Assembly (NCBI GenBank): GCA_050248735.1
Contig: JBFWRU010000011.1
Location: 1 to 64,000, forward strand
Length of the DNA: 64,000 nt
Source of the DNA: JACKFE01 sp050248735
Lineage (GTDB): Bacteria; Nitrospirota; Nitrospiria; Nitrospirales; UBA8639
Direction of reading: 5' to 3'
Below, in pieces: positions 44,297 to 54,001 of the stretch. The notes beneath the pieces are model-generated. The model was not told the DNA's origin. It made no database searches and saw only the letters and a list, made by a program, of their open reading frames with translations. The translations under genes and the position numbers were made by a program. Positions within the stretch are counted from its first letter, which is position 1, and every line of letters starts with the position of its first letter.

Positions 44297-45538
44297 ATGC
44301 GATTTTGCATGGTTACCACATTTTACCCGCCTTACCATTTCGGTGGCGATGCGGTATATGTGCAGCAATTGGCCCATGAATTGGCTGCCCGCGGTCATCA
44401 TGTGGAAGTCGTTCACTGCCTTGACGCTTTCCACCTTCTATCCCGCCATCCTCCCAGAATAAGTGTTCCTGAACACCCAAACGTTTTGGTGCACAGATTA
44501 CACAGTCCGTTCGGATTGCTCTCTCCACTGGCCACCCAACAAACAGGCAGGCCAACATTCAAGTCCAAACAACTGATCCAAATTTTTGAGCAGCCCTTTG
44601 ATGTGATTCATTACCATAATATCTCGTTGGTAGGCGGCCCCACCGTGCTCACGTATGGACGGGCCGTCAAATTGTACACGCTGCATGAATATTGGCTTCT
44701 GTGTCCCACGCATATGTTGTTTAAGTTTGATCGCGAGGTCTGTACACAGAGGGCCTGCTTTTCCTGTACGCTCACACACGGCCGCCCGCCACAATTCTGG
44801 AGATATACCGGCCTCATAGAACGAACCATCCCTCATGTCGATCTGTTTCTGGCTCCGACTGCATTCATCAAGGGTAAACATCTGGAGTCGGAACCGGAGA
44901 TGCGAATCGCCGAATTACCGTATTTCACGTCCCGCTGGGATTCCAGACGCACCCCTCAAGAGGGCCTTCTTACCGACCCTCCCTATTTTCTATTCGTGGG
45001 ACGTCTAGAAAAGATGAAGGGGCTTCAGACGTTGATCGGACTCTTTAAGCGTTACACCAAAGCACAACTCTGGGTCATCGGAACGGGAAAGTATGAAACA
45101 ACGTTGCGGACACTGGCTCGCAATTACCCTAATATTCGGTTCCTCGGGTTTCAAACAGGGGAATCACTTCGTCAGTTCTACGAACAGGCGGTGGCGGTCA
45201 TTGTGCCTTCGCTTTGGTATGAAGTTTTTGGAATTGTGATATTGGAGGCCTTCACCCAGAAGACTCCCGTAATTGTCAGGAACCGGGGCGGCATGCCGGG
45301 TGTCATCAATGAAAGCGGGGGGGGATTCGTATTCGACACCGAGGAAGAACTCATGATGATCTTGGACAAGTTATTGGAGCAGCCTTCTCTCAGATCTTCT
45401 CTGGGGCAACAAGGATTCGAGGCCTTACAAAGAAAATGGACGGCGGACGTGCATGTCGAGAGATACCTCGAACTGATCGAAAGTGTGGGGGGAACTCAGA
45501 AAACTTTCCAAGATTCACCAAGGGCTACAGAGGGGTAG
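44297..45538 (+). CDS. family 4 glycosyltransferase
   Basis: A 413-residue retaining GT-B enzyme. The N-terminal MRFCMVTTFYPPYHFGGDAVYVQQLAHELAARGH is the acceptor-side Gly-rich motif typical of GT4. The C-terminal donor domain includes PYFLFVGRLEKMKGL near residue 230 and the E-x7-E type signature in VIVPSLWYEVFGIVILEAFTQKTPVI. It probably adds a hexose to a lipid-linked or sugar acceptor in the cytosol. It begins about 155 bp after the preceding gene; no credible gene lies in that space. Confidence 0.92.
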   Translation: MRFCMVTTFYPPYHFGGDAVYVQQLAHELAARGHHVEVVHCLDAFHLLSRHPPRISVPEHPNVLVHRLHSPFGLLSPLATQQTGRPTFKSKQLIQIFEQPFDVIHYHNISLVGGPTVLTYGRAVKLYTLHEYWLLCPTHMLFKFDREVCTQRACFSCTLTHGRPPQFWRYTGLIERTIPHVDLFLAPTAFIKGKHLESEPEMRIAELPYFTSRWDSRRTPQEGLLTDPPYFLFVGRLEKMKGLQTLIGLFKRYTKAQLWVIGTGKYETTLRTLARNYPNIRFLGFQTGESLRQFYEQAVAVIVPSLWYEVFGIVILEAFTQKTPVIVRNRGGMPGVINESGGGFVFDTEEELMMILDKLLEQPSLRSSLGQQGFEALQRKWTADVHVERYLELIESVGGTQKTFQDSPRATEG

Positions 45539-45584
45539 ACTCGAATCCCAAACTACGGACAACGTCCTTTCCGATCACTCGATT

Positions 45585-46559
45585 ATGAGTAAACCCATTC
45601 ATCAGCAGGATCTATCAGGCCATTTTAACTGTGAACCTCCGGTTCGTATCGGACTCGTGGGGTGCGGGCGACTTGCCGAAGCGGGATATATTCGAGCGAT
45701 TCGCGAGGCAACGGGTGTCACACTTGCGGGCGTAGCGGATCTTAATCAAACCCGATGTCATAACATCGCCCCTGAGGTACCGGCTTATAAGGGAATCCAA
45801 GCATTGCTACAGGCGGGGAACATTGATGCACTCATCATCGCCACGCCAACCCGGTGTCATCTGGCCGATGCACAGCGAGCAGCGCAAGAACATCTGCCGA
45901 CACTCTTGGAAAAGCCGCCGGGAGTGGATCTTCCCCAGGCTCAAGCTCTTCTGAATTTGACTCCCCAACCCTGGATCGCCTTCAACCGCCGATTTGATCC
46001 CGAGATCATCCAATTGAAGAACAAATTGCCCTCAGAGGGCGCACTGCGCATGAGGTTGGAGCTCCATTATCGAAGGAAATCTTGGAATCCTTTTGATATG
46101 TCCGACGATGCCTTACTGGATCTTGGACCGCATCTCATCGATCTGGCCCGTTGGCTCACGAATAGCGGGGTTCGATCCGCCAAAGTAGTACGCCTTGAGC
46201 ACAGTCGAGCGGAATTTGAACTAGAACTGGAGCGCGGACATGCGGTGATCGTATGTTCCTCCGACAGTCCCTATCGCGAGTTAATTCAGATTCGGTTGAA
46301 CAACGGATCTTTGGCGGGTTCATTCAAACGCGGTGGAATCTTATCCGGGATCATCGGGAAACTCCGTCCCACACAAGAGAACCCATTAGTGAAATCGCTT
46401 ACCGGAGAGTTGGAAGCCTTTGGACAAGTTGTGAGAAAAAATACGGGGACCACTTCGTTAGGCACAGTGAGGGACGGGGTAGTGGTCATGTCGGTTATCG
46501 AAGCCGTGCGACAGTCAACGAAACAGGGTGGCGTGCCCTGCTCGGTCCTCGAAATCTAG
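45585..46559 (+). CDS. Gfo/Idh/MocA-family oxidoreductase
   Basis: 324 residues from the ATG at 45585; a longer frame from 45483 overlaps the glycosyltransferase and is rejected. The NAD(P)-binding motif is IGLVGCGRLAEAGYIRAI near residue 20, the family motif EKPPGVDL replaces EKP(L/M) in LLEKPPGVDL, and the C-terminal dimer/substrate domain includes DDALLDLGPHLIDLARWL, where D and H of the G-P-H-L-I-D motif are probably catalytic. It likely oxidises or reduces a nucleotide sugar for the glycan pathway. The specific sugar cannot be inferred. Confidence 0.9.
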   Translation: MSKPIHQQDLSGHFNCEPPVRIGLVGCGRLAEAGYIRAIREATGVTLAGVADLNQTRCHNIAPEVPAYKGIQALLQAGNIDALIIATPTRCHLADAQRAAQEHLPTLLEKPPGVDLPQAQALLNLTPQPWIAFNRRFDPEIIQLKNKLPSEGALRMRLELHYRRKSWNPFDMSDDALLDLGPHLIDLARWLTNSGVRSAKVVRLEHSRAEFELELERGHAVIVCSSDSPYRELIQIRLNNGSLAGSFKRGGILSGIIGKLRPTQENPLVKSLTGELEAFGQVVRKNTGTTSLGTVRDGVVVMSVIEAVRQSTKQGGVPCSVLEI

Positions 46560-46582
46560 CGTCAGGTATGAAGGAGACCCAC

Positions 46583-48136
46583 ATGATCGCCATTGTGCAA
46601 TTTGACGCCGTCAATCTTCCCCACTTTCACAAACTCCTGGAAGAGAATCGTCTTCCTACGCTAAAGGGGTTGCAAACCAGAGGCCATTGGTGCCCGCTTG
46701 AAACAGATGCTGTCCCATGGGAAGGCGCGACCTATTATTCGCTATATAGCGGGAAAGGCGTGACGGATCATGGTCTCTATTTTCCGTTCATGTGGTCGGC
46801 CGCCGACCAGCGTGTTCGCCCACAAACGGATTTTTCATCCCCCGACTTCATCTGGGACAGAATTGGGCGTGCTAATCGAAGGTCGCTTGTGATTGATCCG
46901 TATGATACATGCCGTCTCCCACGTTCCCTTGAAGGAAAAGCCATAAGCGGATGGCAGTTCAAACACAAAGTCACCATGCCTCGATGGTCTGTTCCTCGAG
47001 GGCTCGAAAGTGAGCTCCAACGCAAATTTGGTCGCCCTCCCCTTGTGGAAGAGGTCTATGGCTGTCCCTCAGGGCCGGATCTCATGTCGATGCGACAACA
47101 TCTGTTGGACGCCCCACGTCGATGCGCCGACGCGGCAGTTTTCCTGCTTGAGCGTGAGCCCTTCGATCTTGCCTGGATTACCCTCTCCAGTTCCCATTTG
47201 GCCGGGCACTGGTTCCTGAATCCCGCCAGACTTCCGCAGGATGAATTTGATGAGGCCATAAAGGCTGATTTAAACACAGCATTAACTGATGCGTATATCG
47301 CAGTTGATCAGGCGATAGGGCGAATACGTGAGGCACTCCCTTCGGATACGGTTTTCATGGTTCTCTCACCCAGCGGCATGGGACAAAACTCAAGCCGGTC
47401 CCATCTCCTGCCAGGAATGCTGGATGCGGTTCTTTCCGAAAGGTCCCCTGAGGAATCTCTGAGTCCACGAGGCGGCGGGAACTCCTTGTGGCGTTTACGG
47501 GCCGCTGTCCCTCGGGGTCTTCGGGCCTGGGTCGCACGTGCTCTTCCAGACCGACTAACACTGGAATTGACGGCACGCCTGGATATGCGGGGGATTGATT
47601 GGAGCAAAACACCGGCATTCATGGTGCCAAGCGGGGACTGCGGCTATATTCGGTTGAATCTCAAAGACCGCGAGCGGGATGGGATCGTCAGTCCAACCCA
47701 GGTTCCAGCACTAATGGACAGAATCACATCCGGACTCATGAGCTTTCGAGATCCTGACGGTGAACCGACAATCAAGCATGTTGAATTAGCCACAGAAAAT
47801 TTACCCCTCCATTCTTTTTCGCATCCGTTTCCGGATCTCATCGTCCATTGGAACGAACGCCTTCCGACCCATCTTGCGGGTGTGCAATCTTCCGATTTTG
47901 GTGCGGTCCCGTCGCCGGGTTGGGGAAGCGGCCGAACAGGCGAGCACTGCGAGGGCGCGTGGGTTCTGATGCTACCGGGTTCATCCACCTTTAAGGATTC
48001 TCCCAGATCCCCGCATATCGTGGACATTGCGGCCACCGTCTGCGAACTTCTGGGTATCGACCTGGAGGGTTTGGCCGGAAATTCCCTCCTGACGCCAATT
48101 TCAAGACGGACTACCTCTAAAGAAGAAGAAGTTTGA
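46583..48136 (+). CDS. alkaline-phosphatase-superfamily protein, catalytic residues replaced (copy 1)
   Basis: 517 residues from the ATG at 46583 (AAGGAG six bases upstream; the paralogue downstream starts identically). The fold is recognisable: VQFDAVNLP (D8), ATYYSLYSGKGVTDHGLYFP, a GHWFLN segment, HPFPDLIVHWN, and a C-terminal PHIVDIAATVCELLGIDLEG. The usual nucleophile Thr/Ser of the T-x-P motif is not at its place (E47 in WEGATYYS), and the metal-binding S-D-H-G is SPSGMGQN near residues 261-268. It may therefore be non-catalytic or have a reorganised site. Likely roles are in phospho- or sulfo-group handling of glycans, unproven. Confidence 0.82.
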   Translation: MIAIVQFDAVNLPHFHKLLEENRLPTLKGLQTRGHWCPLETDAVPWEGATYYSLYSGKGVTDHGLYFPFMWSAADQRVRPQTDFSSPDFIWDRIGRANRRSLVIDPYDTCRLPRSLEGKAISGWQFKHKVTMPRWSVPRGLESELQRKFGRPPLVEEVYGCPSGPDLMSMRQHLLDAPRRCADAAVFLLEREPFDLAWITLSSSHLAGHWFLNPARLPQDEFDEAIKADLNTALTDAYIAVDQAIGRIREALPSDTVFMVLSPSGMGQNSSRSHLLPGMLDAVLSERSPEESLSPRGGGNSLWRLRAAVPRGLRAWVARALPDRLTLELTARLDMRGIDWSKTPAFMVPSGDCGYIRLNLKDRERDGIVSPTQVPALMDRITSGLMSFRDPDGEPTIKHVELATENLPLHSFSHPFPDLIVHWNERLPTHLAGVQSSDFGAVPSPGWGSGRTGEHCEGAWVLMLPGSSTFKDSPRSPHIVDIAATVCELLGIDLEGLAGNSLLTPISRRTTSKEEEV

Positions 48137-48191
48137 GATAGCGTGAGATGGACGCCTACGTTTTTGCATTTTTCTTATAGAGGAAATTACG

Positions 48192-49718
48192 ATGATCGCC
48201 ATTCTTCAGTTTGACTCGACCAGTCTCATGCATCTGGAGAACATGCTGGGAGAAGGGAATCTACCGACTCTGGCCAGCCTTCGAAGCCGTGGCACGTGGC
48301 TCGATCTCGAAACCCCGGCGACCCATCTTGAGGGAGCGGCAGCCTACTCATTGTATACAGGCACCGGCGTGGCGAACCATGGTCTGTTTTACCCCTGGCT
48401 TTGGTCTCCGACCGAACAACGTGTGCGGTTTTTTGAAGACCTTCCGGCACCTGAGGCGGTGTGGGAACGGGTCAGTCGCGCCGGTCTGCGATCTCTGATT
48501 ATTGATCCCTATGAGATGAGACCCCCGAAAAACATGAATGGCATTTTTCTGAGCGGTTGGCAATTCAAGAATCGAGTGGTGCTCACCAGTCGCTCGGTTC
48601 CCAGTCATATGCATCGAAAGTTGACCAGGGAGTTCGGGCGGCCTCCTCTGGGCGAGGAAGTGTACGGACGGCCTGCTGCTCCGGAACTTGTCACCCTGAA
48701 AAATAATTTAGTCACAGCCCCTCTCCGTGGCGCGGAAGCCATCGAAGGAATCTTGAAGCGCGAACAATTCGACCTCATATGGATCAGCTTGAGTTCAGCC
48801 CATCTGGGAGGCCACCGATTCCTGGATGTCACACGATATGCCGAAGAGATTGATCTCAACCGCCATCAAGACCTTCGCACGGCGCTCAAGGACATTTACA
48901 TGGCTGTGGATCAGGCCATGGCTCGAATCCTCGCCAGCCTTCCTCCAGGGACGGATATCATTATCCTCTCCCCATCGGGAATGGGACCGAACACCAGCCG
49001 GTCTCATTTATTACCAGGAATGCTGGAAGCCGTGCTGACAGACAATCCCCTACAAGGGACGGAAAGGTCTGCTTCTTCGGGCGGCTCACTCTGGCGTGTC
49101 CGTTCTATGGTTCCGACTTCCTTGAGAGCGTTGATCGCCCGAGCCATGCCCGACCGGTGGGCCAATGAGCTGGCGGCCCGGTTGGAGTTACGGGGGATTG
49201 ATTGGAACCGCACCAAAGGATTCATGCTGCCTAATGATGACGTTGGGTATGTCCGGTTGAACCTGCGGGGGCGTGAGCGAGACGGAGTGGTGGAACCGGA
49301 ACAGGCTGAAAAGACCTTGGATGAAATTATCGGCGGCCTTCAGACATTCCAAAACAACGACGGAACCCCGGCCATTCAACGGATTGATCGTGTGGCCGAT
49401 TTGGGCCTGATCGGGTCCTGTACTCATTTGTTACCCGATTTGCTGGTACATTGGAACGAACGCCTCGTGAGCCCCTTGGCAGGGGTCAAGTCCAACAAAT
49501 TCGGCAAAGTGGAATCGTCAGGATGGGGAACGGGCCGCACAGGATGTCACAATGGGGACTCCTGGGCTTTACTGGTTCCCGGCTCCTCAAAGATAAAAAC
49601 TCCTATCAAGCCTCCCCACATCATCGATATTGTCACGACGATCTGTGAGATTCTTGGAGTCGACTCTCAAGGCTTAGCCGGACAATCTTTGCTCAAGGTA
49701 CGTTCTGATAACGGATAA
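48192..49718 (+). CDS. alkaline-phosphatase-superfamily protein, catalytic residues replaced (copy 2)
   Basis: 508 residues, a full-length paralogue of the preceding protein; the pair resembles itself throughout (MIAILQFDSTSLMHLENML, AAAYSLYTGTGVANHGLFYP, GHRFLDVT, LPDLLVHWNERL, PHIIDIVTTICEILGVD). The nucleophile position again reads EGAAAYS (E47) and the expected metal motif is SPSGMGPN (about 260-267), so the same substitutions are shared. Conservation of both copies with the same changes argues for a selected function rather than decay. The gene begins 55 bp after copy 1 with a GAGGAAATTACG leader. Confidence 0.82.
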   Translation: MIAILQFDSTSLMHLENMLGEGNLPTLASLRSRGTWLDLETPATHLEGAAAYSLYTGTGVANHGLFYPWLWSPTEQRVRFFEDLPAPEAVWERVSRAGLRSLIIDPYEMRPPKNMNGIFLSGWQFKNRVVLTSRSVPSHMHRKLTREFGRPPLGEEVYGRPAAPELVTLKNNLVTAPLRGAEAIEGILKREQFDLIWISLSSAHLGGHRFLDVTRYAEEIDLNRHQDLRTALKDIYMAVDQAMARILASLPPGTDIIILSPSGMGPNTSRSHLLPGMLEAVLTDNPLQGTERSASSGGSLWRVRSMVPTSLRALIARAMPDRWANELAARLELRGIDWNRTKGFMLPNDDVGYVRLNLRGRERDGVVEPEQAEKTLDEIIGGLQTFQNNDGTPAIQRIDRVADLGLIGSCTHLLPDLLVHWNERLVSPLAGVKSNKFGKVESSGWGTGRTGCHNGDSWALLVPGSSKIKTPIKPPHIIDIVTTICEILGVDSQGLAGQSLLKVRSDNG

Positions 49719-49771
49719 ACTTCCGGCAGTCATGTGTCTCATCGAATGCAACCTAATAATCGGAAACGCGA

Positions 49772-50893
49772 ATGAAGGAACAGGAAGAACGCCAGGCTAA
49801 GAAAAGGCCGGAGAAATCCATCGCCACTCCTGAACGCGAAAAATTTCAACAGAAGGAAAGTCAAGGTAAATTCGCCCGCCCCTCCTTACCACATTCGAGA
49901 TTCACAACTGTGGTCTTTCTTCTCGGGTTTTTTCTGTTCGCCCTCCTCATGTGGCAAACCGGAATAAATGACATCAGTAGACTGGTGTGGGATATCGGTT
50001 GGTCTATTCCGTTGATATGGGTACCTTTTGCCTTCGTCATTGTGTGTAATGCCTGTGCATGGTGGGCGGCTTTCCAAAGCCCGGTTAACCCTCTCCTCTT
50101 TCTCAGACTTATTCGAATCAGCATTTCGGCACAGGCCATTCAGCTTATCACTCCATCAATCGCACAGGCGGGTGAATTGCTGAAGATCCACTTGCTGCGT
50201 TCCGCAGGAGTCCCGGTCGATGTCGGAATCGCCTCGGTCGTGAGTGCGAAAACGACGATCATACTCACAGAACTTCTGTTTATTGGAATGGGTCTGCTCA
50301 TACTGCCTAAATTCCTGGCCATCGATTCCTCTTTGCTAAGCTCCCTGACGATGGGATTAGTTGCGATTAGCCTACTGCTGGCCGGATTGATTATTTGGCA
50401 GCATACGGGATTATTTCGACCCGTTATCTGGTTGGGACGACGATTGAATATGCTCACGGCCTTGATTGATCGCCATGAAGGCATGCTGTCTTCGACGGAT
50501 GGGATACTCAAGGCATTTCTTGGGAGGCACAAGCGGTTTTCGTTATCCTGCCTCGGGCATTTCCTGGGGTGGGCCGCCGGTGCAGGAGAGGCCTGGATAT
50601 TCCTGTTTTTACTTGGACTGTCCCCTGATTTTTTCTCCGCCATGCTTATCCAAGTCTGGCTGATGATCGTGAACCGTCTCACATCCTTTGTGCCGGCTAA
50701 TTTAGGAACACAAGAAGCCGGAGTGATGGCCGTGTTTGCGTTTCTGGGATTGACACCGGAACAGGCACTGGCCTTCGCTCTCCTCCGACGAATGAGGCAG
50801 ATCGGATGGATTGCCCTGGGACTATGTTTGTTGATGGACGCCCCATCAAGCAAAGCGGGATCACAGGTGCATTCATCCGCACCGATGGCGTGA
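49772..50893 (+). CDS. flippase-like (UPF0104/LPG synthase TM-type) membrane protein
   Basis: A 373-residue polytopic membrane protein with about eight helices after a charged, basic cytosolic N-terminus of some 45 residues. Segments AQAIQLITPSIAQAGELLKIHLLR and NRLTSFVPANLGTQEAGVMAVFAFLGL match the conserved P-x-x-x-G-E and P-A-x-x-G-x-x-E motifs of the lysylphosphatidylglycerol-synthase transmembrane family. In glycan clusters these proteins are thought to flip or transfer lipid-linked intermediates. Here it probably exports a glycolipid; this is context inference. Confidence 0.86.
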   Translation: MKEQEERQAKKRPEKSIATPEREKFQQKESQGKFARPSLPHSRFTTVVFLLGFFLFALLMWQTGINDISRLVWDIGWSIPLIWVPFAFVIVCNACAWWAAFQSPVNPLLFLRLIRISISAQAIQLITPSIAQAGELLKIHLLRSAGVPVDVGIASVVSAKTTIILTELLFIGMGLLILPKFLAIDSSLLSSLTMGLVAISLLLAGLIIWQHTGLFRPVIWLGRRLNMLTALIDRHEGMLSSTDGILKAFLGRHKRFSLSCLGHFLGWAAGAGEAWIFLFLLGLSPDFFSAMLIQVWLMIVNRLTSFVPANLGTQEAGVMAVFAFLGLTPEQALAFALLRRMRQIGWIALGLCLLMDAPSSKAGSQVHSSAPMA

Positions 50894-50933
50894 ATGCTCT
50901 TAGCGTCAAGTAGATGAAAGAGGGTTTTCTTGA

Positions 50934-52052
50934 ATGTCAATTAACCGCACTGCCGACATTGGATGGGGAATCCTTGGAACAGGATTTATCGCCCGACATT
51001 TTGCTGCAGACTTTTCTTATATTCATGACGCACGGTTGATAGGGGTGGGATCTCGTCGTCAGGAAACGGCTCGCACGTTCGGTGCGCGATTCGGAATCCC
51101 TCACCAGTACGGGTCCTATCAAGAACTTGTAGATGATCCGGAAATAGAGGCGGTCTACATTGCGACACCGGCCTCGGTTCACAAGGACAACATTACGATG
51201 TGTTTGGCTGCAGGCAAAGCAGTCCTGTGTGAGAAACCGCTCACCATAAACGGGCATGAGGCCGAGGAAGTCATTGCCCGGGCCCGCCTTCAACAAATCT
51301 TTCTCATGGAGGCGATGTGGACCCGGTTTCTTCCGGTCATGAGTACACTGCGGAATATTCTGGCACAAGGCATGATTGGAGAGGTCCAACACTTTATGGC
51401 GGATTTGGGAAGTTCCGTGCCATTTGATCCTCACGGCCGGGTTTTCAACCAAAATCTCGGCGGCGGCGCCCTTCTTCAGAAGGGAATCTATCTTCTCTCT
51501 CTTGCCAGTATGCTCCTCGGGAGACCCTCAACAGCGAGGAGTATATCAATCATGGGGAAGTCAGACGTTGACGAACAGAGAGGAATGCTTCTGAGTTATG
51601 GCGACCGGCGTTTAGCCACTCTCTGGTGCTCAATCAATGTGCGAGGCCAGCGGAGTGGAACCATCATGGGGACAACCGGTCAACTCAAGATTCACGATCC
51701 CATCACTTGTCCTTCGACTCTGACGTTACAGCGCTATCGCACTCAAGGCACCCATCATAGGGCCTCAACTCTCGAAGACAAATTCTCCCTCAAAAATCGT
51801 TTGCTCCAGGGTGCCAAAGGCAGCCGATTTCTCCGATTTCTCAGGGAACGCATTCCGGCTTTCAGTAACCGGGTCCTCCATGGTATCCATACCACCACAT
51901 TTTGCGACCCTCCGATAGGAGAAGGTCTGCATTATCAGATTTCGGAAGTTAACCGGTGCCTGCGTGCAGGCATGATGGAAAGCCCTCTCATGCCATGGGA
52001 CGAATCACTGAGTATTATGCGAACGATGGATCAGATCCGCACTCAATCATAA
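50934..52052 (+). CDS. Gfo/Idh/MocA-family oxidoreductase
   Basis: A 372-residue NAD(P)-dependent oxidoreductase, the second of this family in the cluster. The cofactor site is GWGILGTGFIARHFAADFSYI near residue 10, the family motif EKPLTINGHEAEEVI near 97, and the DLGSSVPFDPHGRVFNQNLGGGALLQKGIY segment belongs to the second domain. It is more similar to dihydrodiol-dehydrogenase-like members (EAMWTRFLPVM) than to the copy at 45.6 kb. It probably processes a nucleotide sugar or cyclitol. It starts at the ATG at 50934 about 40 bp after the flippase-like gene. Confidence 0.9.
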   Translation: MSINRTADIGWGILGTGFIARHFAADFSYIHDARLIGVGSRRQETARTFGARFGIPHQYGSYQELVDDPEIEAVYIATPASVHKDNITMCLAAGKAVLCEKPLTINGHEAEEVIARARLQQIFLMEAMWTRFLPVMSTLRNILAQGMIGEVQHFMADLGSSVPFDPHGRVFNQNLGGGALLQKGIYLLSLASMLLGRPSTARSISIMGKSDVDEQRGMLLSYGDRRLATLWCSINVRGQRSGTIMGTTGQLKIHDPITCPSTLTLQRYRTQGTHHRASTLEDKFSLKNRLLQGAKGSRFLRFLRERIPAFSNRVLHGIHTTTFCDPPIGEGLHYQISEVNRCLRAGMMESPLMPWDESLSIMRTMDQIRTQS

Positions 52053-52115
52053 TTGATGATGCTGATGGCCTGGATGAGCCATGTTTCAGGTTAACCAACA
52101 TCACTGATCGGTCAG

Positions 52116-53003
52116 ATGCTCCCATTAACTCCAATTGTTTCCATCATCATTCCGACCTATAACCGGCCTGATCAACTTTCCTCCTGCCTGCAGGCCATTG
52201 ACCGGCTCACCTACCCTCGAGATCGATTTGAAGTGATTGTCGTCGATGACGGAAGCCGAGTTCCACTGAATAGCACCGTTGAACACTTCTCCCATCGGAT
52301 GGCTATCAAACTAGTCTCTCAGAATAATTCCGGACCGGCCATCGCACGCAATCGGGGAGCTGACGAAGCCAAAGGAGAAATTCTCGCGTTCATCGATGAT
52401 GACTGTACTCCATCACCAGGTTGGCTCCATGCCATTGTTGATACCTACCGTGATGCACCCGATTGCGGCATTGGAGGAAAAACGATCAACATCCTTACCA
52501 ACAATCTCTATGCAGAAACAAGTCAGATGCTCCTTGATTACTTATACGAGTATTATAATCAAGATTTACAGAGCCCAAAGTTTTTTGCCTCCAATAACCT
52601 TGCTTTTTCTCGGAGCGCCTTCCTGAAGAGCGGGGGCTTCAGCCCCATATACAGGGTGCCGGCAGGTGAGGACCGCGAGTTGTGTGACCGATGGACCACC
52701 CAAGGTCGCCACTTGCGTTTTGCACCAGATGCCATCGTTTTCCATGCCCACCCTCTGAACTGCCGAACACTCTGGCGGCAACATTTTAATTATGGAAAGG
52801 GAGCCTTTTTTTTCCGTCAAATGAAGGCCCGACCTGGGTGGGAGCCTTTGACCTTTTACCTCAAACTCTTCACCTATCCTTTTCAAGTTTCTTCTTGGAA
52901 GCGGGCCATAGCTGTCTTACCACTCATGTTTATCACCCAGGTTGCCAATACATGCGGGTATTTCATGAGCTGGAACGACACCATCATGAAGAGAGTCGAT
53001 TGA
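52116..53003 (+). CDS. family 2 glycosyltransferase
   Basis: A 295-residue GT2 with the complete family pattern: VSIIIPTYNRPDQLSSCLQAI at the N-terminus, VVDDGSRVPL, NNSGPAIARNRG, the DxD-like FIDDDCTPSPGWL and the acceptor-site GEDRELCDRW motif that replaces ED. The C-terminal part ends in hydrophobic residues. Its TGA overlaps the ATG of the SGNH gene (TGATG), implying coupled translation. Confidence 0.92.
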   Translation: MLPLTPIVSIIIPTYNRPDQLSSCLQAIDRLTYPRDRFEVIVVDDGSRVPLNSTVEHFSHRMAIKLVSQNNSGPAIARNRGADEAKGEILAFIDDDCTPSPGWLHAIVDTYRDAPDCGIGGKTINILTNNLYAETSQMLLDYLYEYYNQDLQSPKFFASNNLAFSRSAFLKSGGFSPIYRVPAGEDRELCDRWTTQGRHLRFAPDAIVFHAHPLNCRTLWRQHFNYGKGAFFFRQMKARPGWEPLTFYLKLFTYPFQVSSWKRAIAVLPLMFITQVANTCGYFMSWNDTIMKRVD

Positions 53004-54001
53004 TGTCTGGAAAATATCCGAAGAGGATTCTATACAGCGGGTATCTGGTCTTCTCAACTTTGATCATGCTGGAAATTGGAGTTAGATTCTGGGGATACTC
53101 GGAACATCATATTTACGACCCCATTTATACACAGTTTGAATCAAGCAAAGACATTCCCTACGTCCATAAACCTAATCTTTTGCAAGCACGCGGACGGGGC
53201 CTTGCCGTTATGAATACAGACAGCCTTGGACTGCGTTCGATGATCTCCGGAACGGTCTATGGCCAAAAGGAACCCGACGAGTATCGTATCGGGATTGTCG
53301 GTGATTCCATCACATTCGGTGAGGGGGTTCACGACACTGCAGACACCTTCCCGCAGGTTCTGGAGGATCTGCTCAATCAATCACAAAAACGGAAGGTGAA
53401 GGTATTTAATTTTGGGAGTTCGGCTTATAGTCTCCGGGAAATGCTTGCAACACTCTCACACCGTATGGTCGACATTCAACCCGACTTGGTTGTCATGGCT
53501 ATTGGTCCTCCGGTTTTCAACTTGTCCCGAACTCCCACCATCGATTCAGCGGGTTACCTTATTGATCAAACCGTTTTTTCTCTCCCTATTCCGGAGACAA
53601 TGTATCATTTTTTCCGGAAAGTACACTTGCTATATGTTTTAAGGGACACAATCAAACACTGGTTTTTTCACCATCGAATAATAGACAGCCTGCCCTTGGA
53701 CCAGGACCTTCCTGAATCTTACGGTTATATTCAACGATTTAAAGAAACATCGGAAAATCTTGGATTTCACTATGTAGTTCTCCTCCTTCCGCGACTGAAG
53801 GAAAACCCCTGGGGCCCTCTCCCGGACCAGATGAAACAGGACAGCATTAGGCACCTTAATTTGGCCTCCCTGAGAAAAGAATTTACCAGGGACCAATACA
53901 TGGCCAGCAGGTTTGACGCACACGCCTCTCCGGTGGTGCATCACCGTATCGGGGAATCATTGGCTGAATATGTGCAACACCAGCCGGGGTTTGTCCAGTG
54001 A
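53003..54001 (+). CDS. SGNH/GDSL-family hydrolase with N-terminal membrane anchor
   Basis: 332 residues from the ATG at 53003, overlapping the GT2 stop. An N-terminal hydrophobic helix (LYSGYLVFSTLIMLEIGV) suggests an inner-membrane anchored enzyme facing the periplasm. The SGNH block I is GIVGDSITFGEGVHD with the catalytic Ser, and the C-terminal D-x-H motif lies in FDAHASPVVHHRIG. Block II (GSSAYS) has Gly and Ser in order. Within glycan clusters such proteins usually add or remove O-acetyl groups from the polymer; this is the favoured role. Confidence 0.85.
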   Translation: MSGKYPKRILYSGYLVFSTLIMLEIGVRFWGYSEHHIYDPIYTQFESSKDIPYVHKPNLLQARGRGLAVMNTDSLGLRSMISGTVYGQKEPDEYRIGIVGDSITFGEGVHDTADTFPQVLEDLLNQSQKRKVKVFNFGSSAYSLREMLATLSHRMVDIQPDLVVMAIGPPVFNLSRTPTIDSAGYLIDQTVFSLPIPETMYHFFRKVHLLYVLRDTIKHWFFHHRIIDSLPLDQDLPESYGYIQRFKETSENLGFHYVVLLLPRLKENPWGPLPDQMKQDSIRHLNLASLRKEFTRDQYMASRFDAHASPVVHHRIGESLAEYVQHQPGFVQ

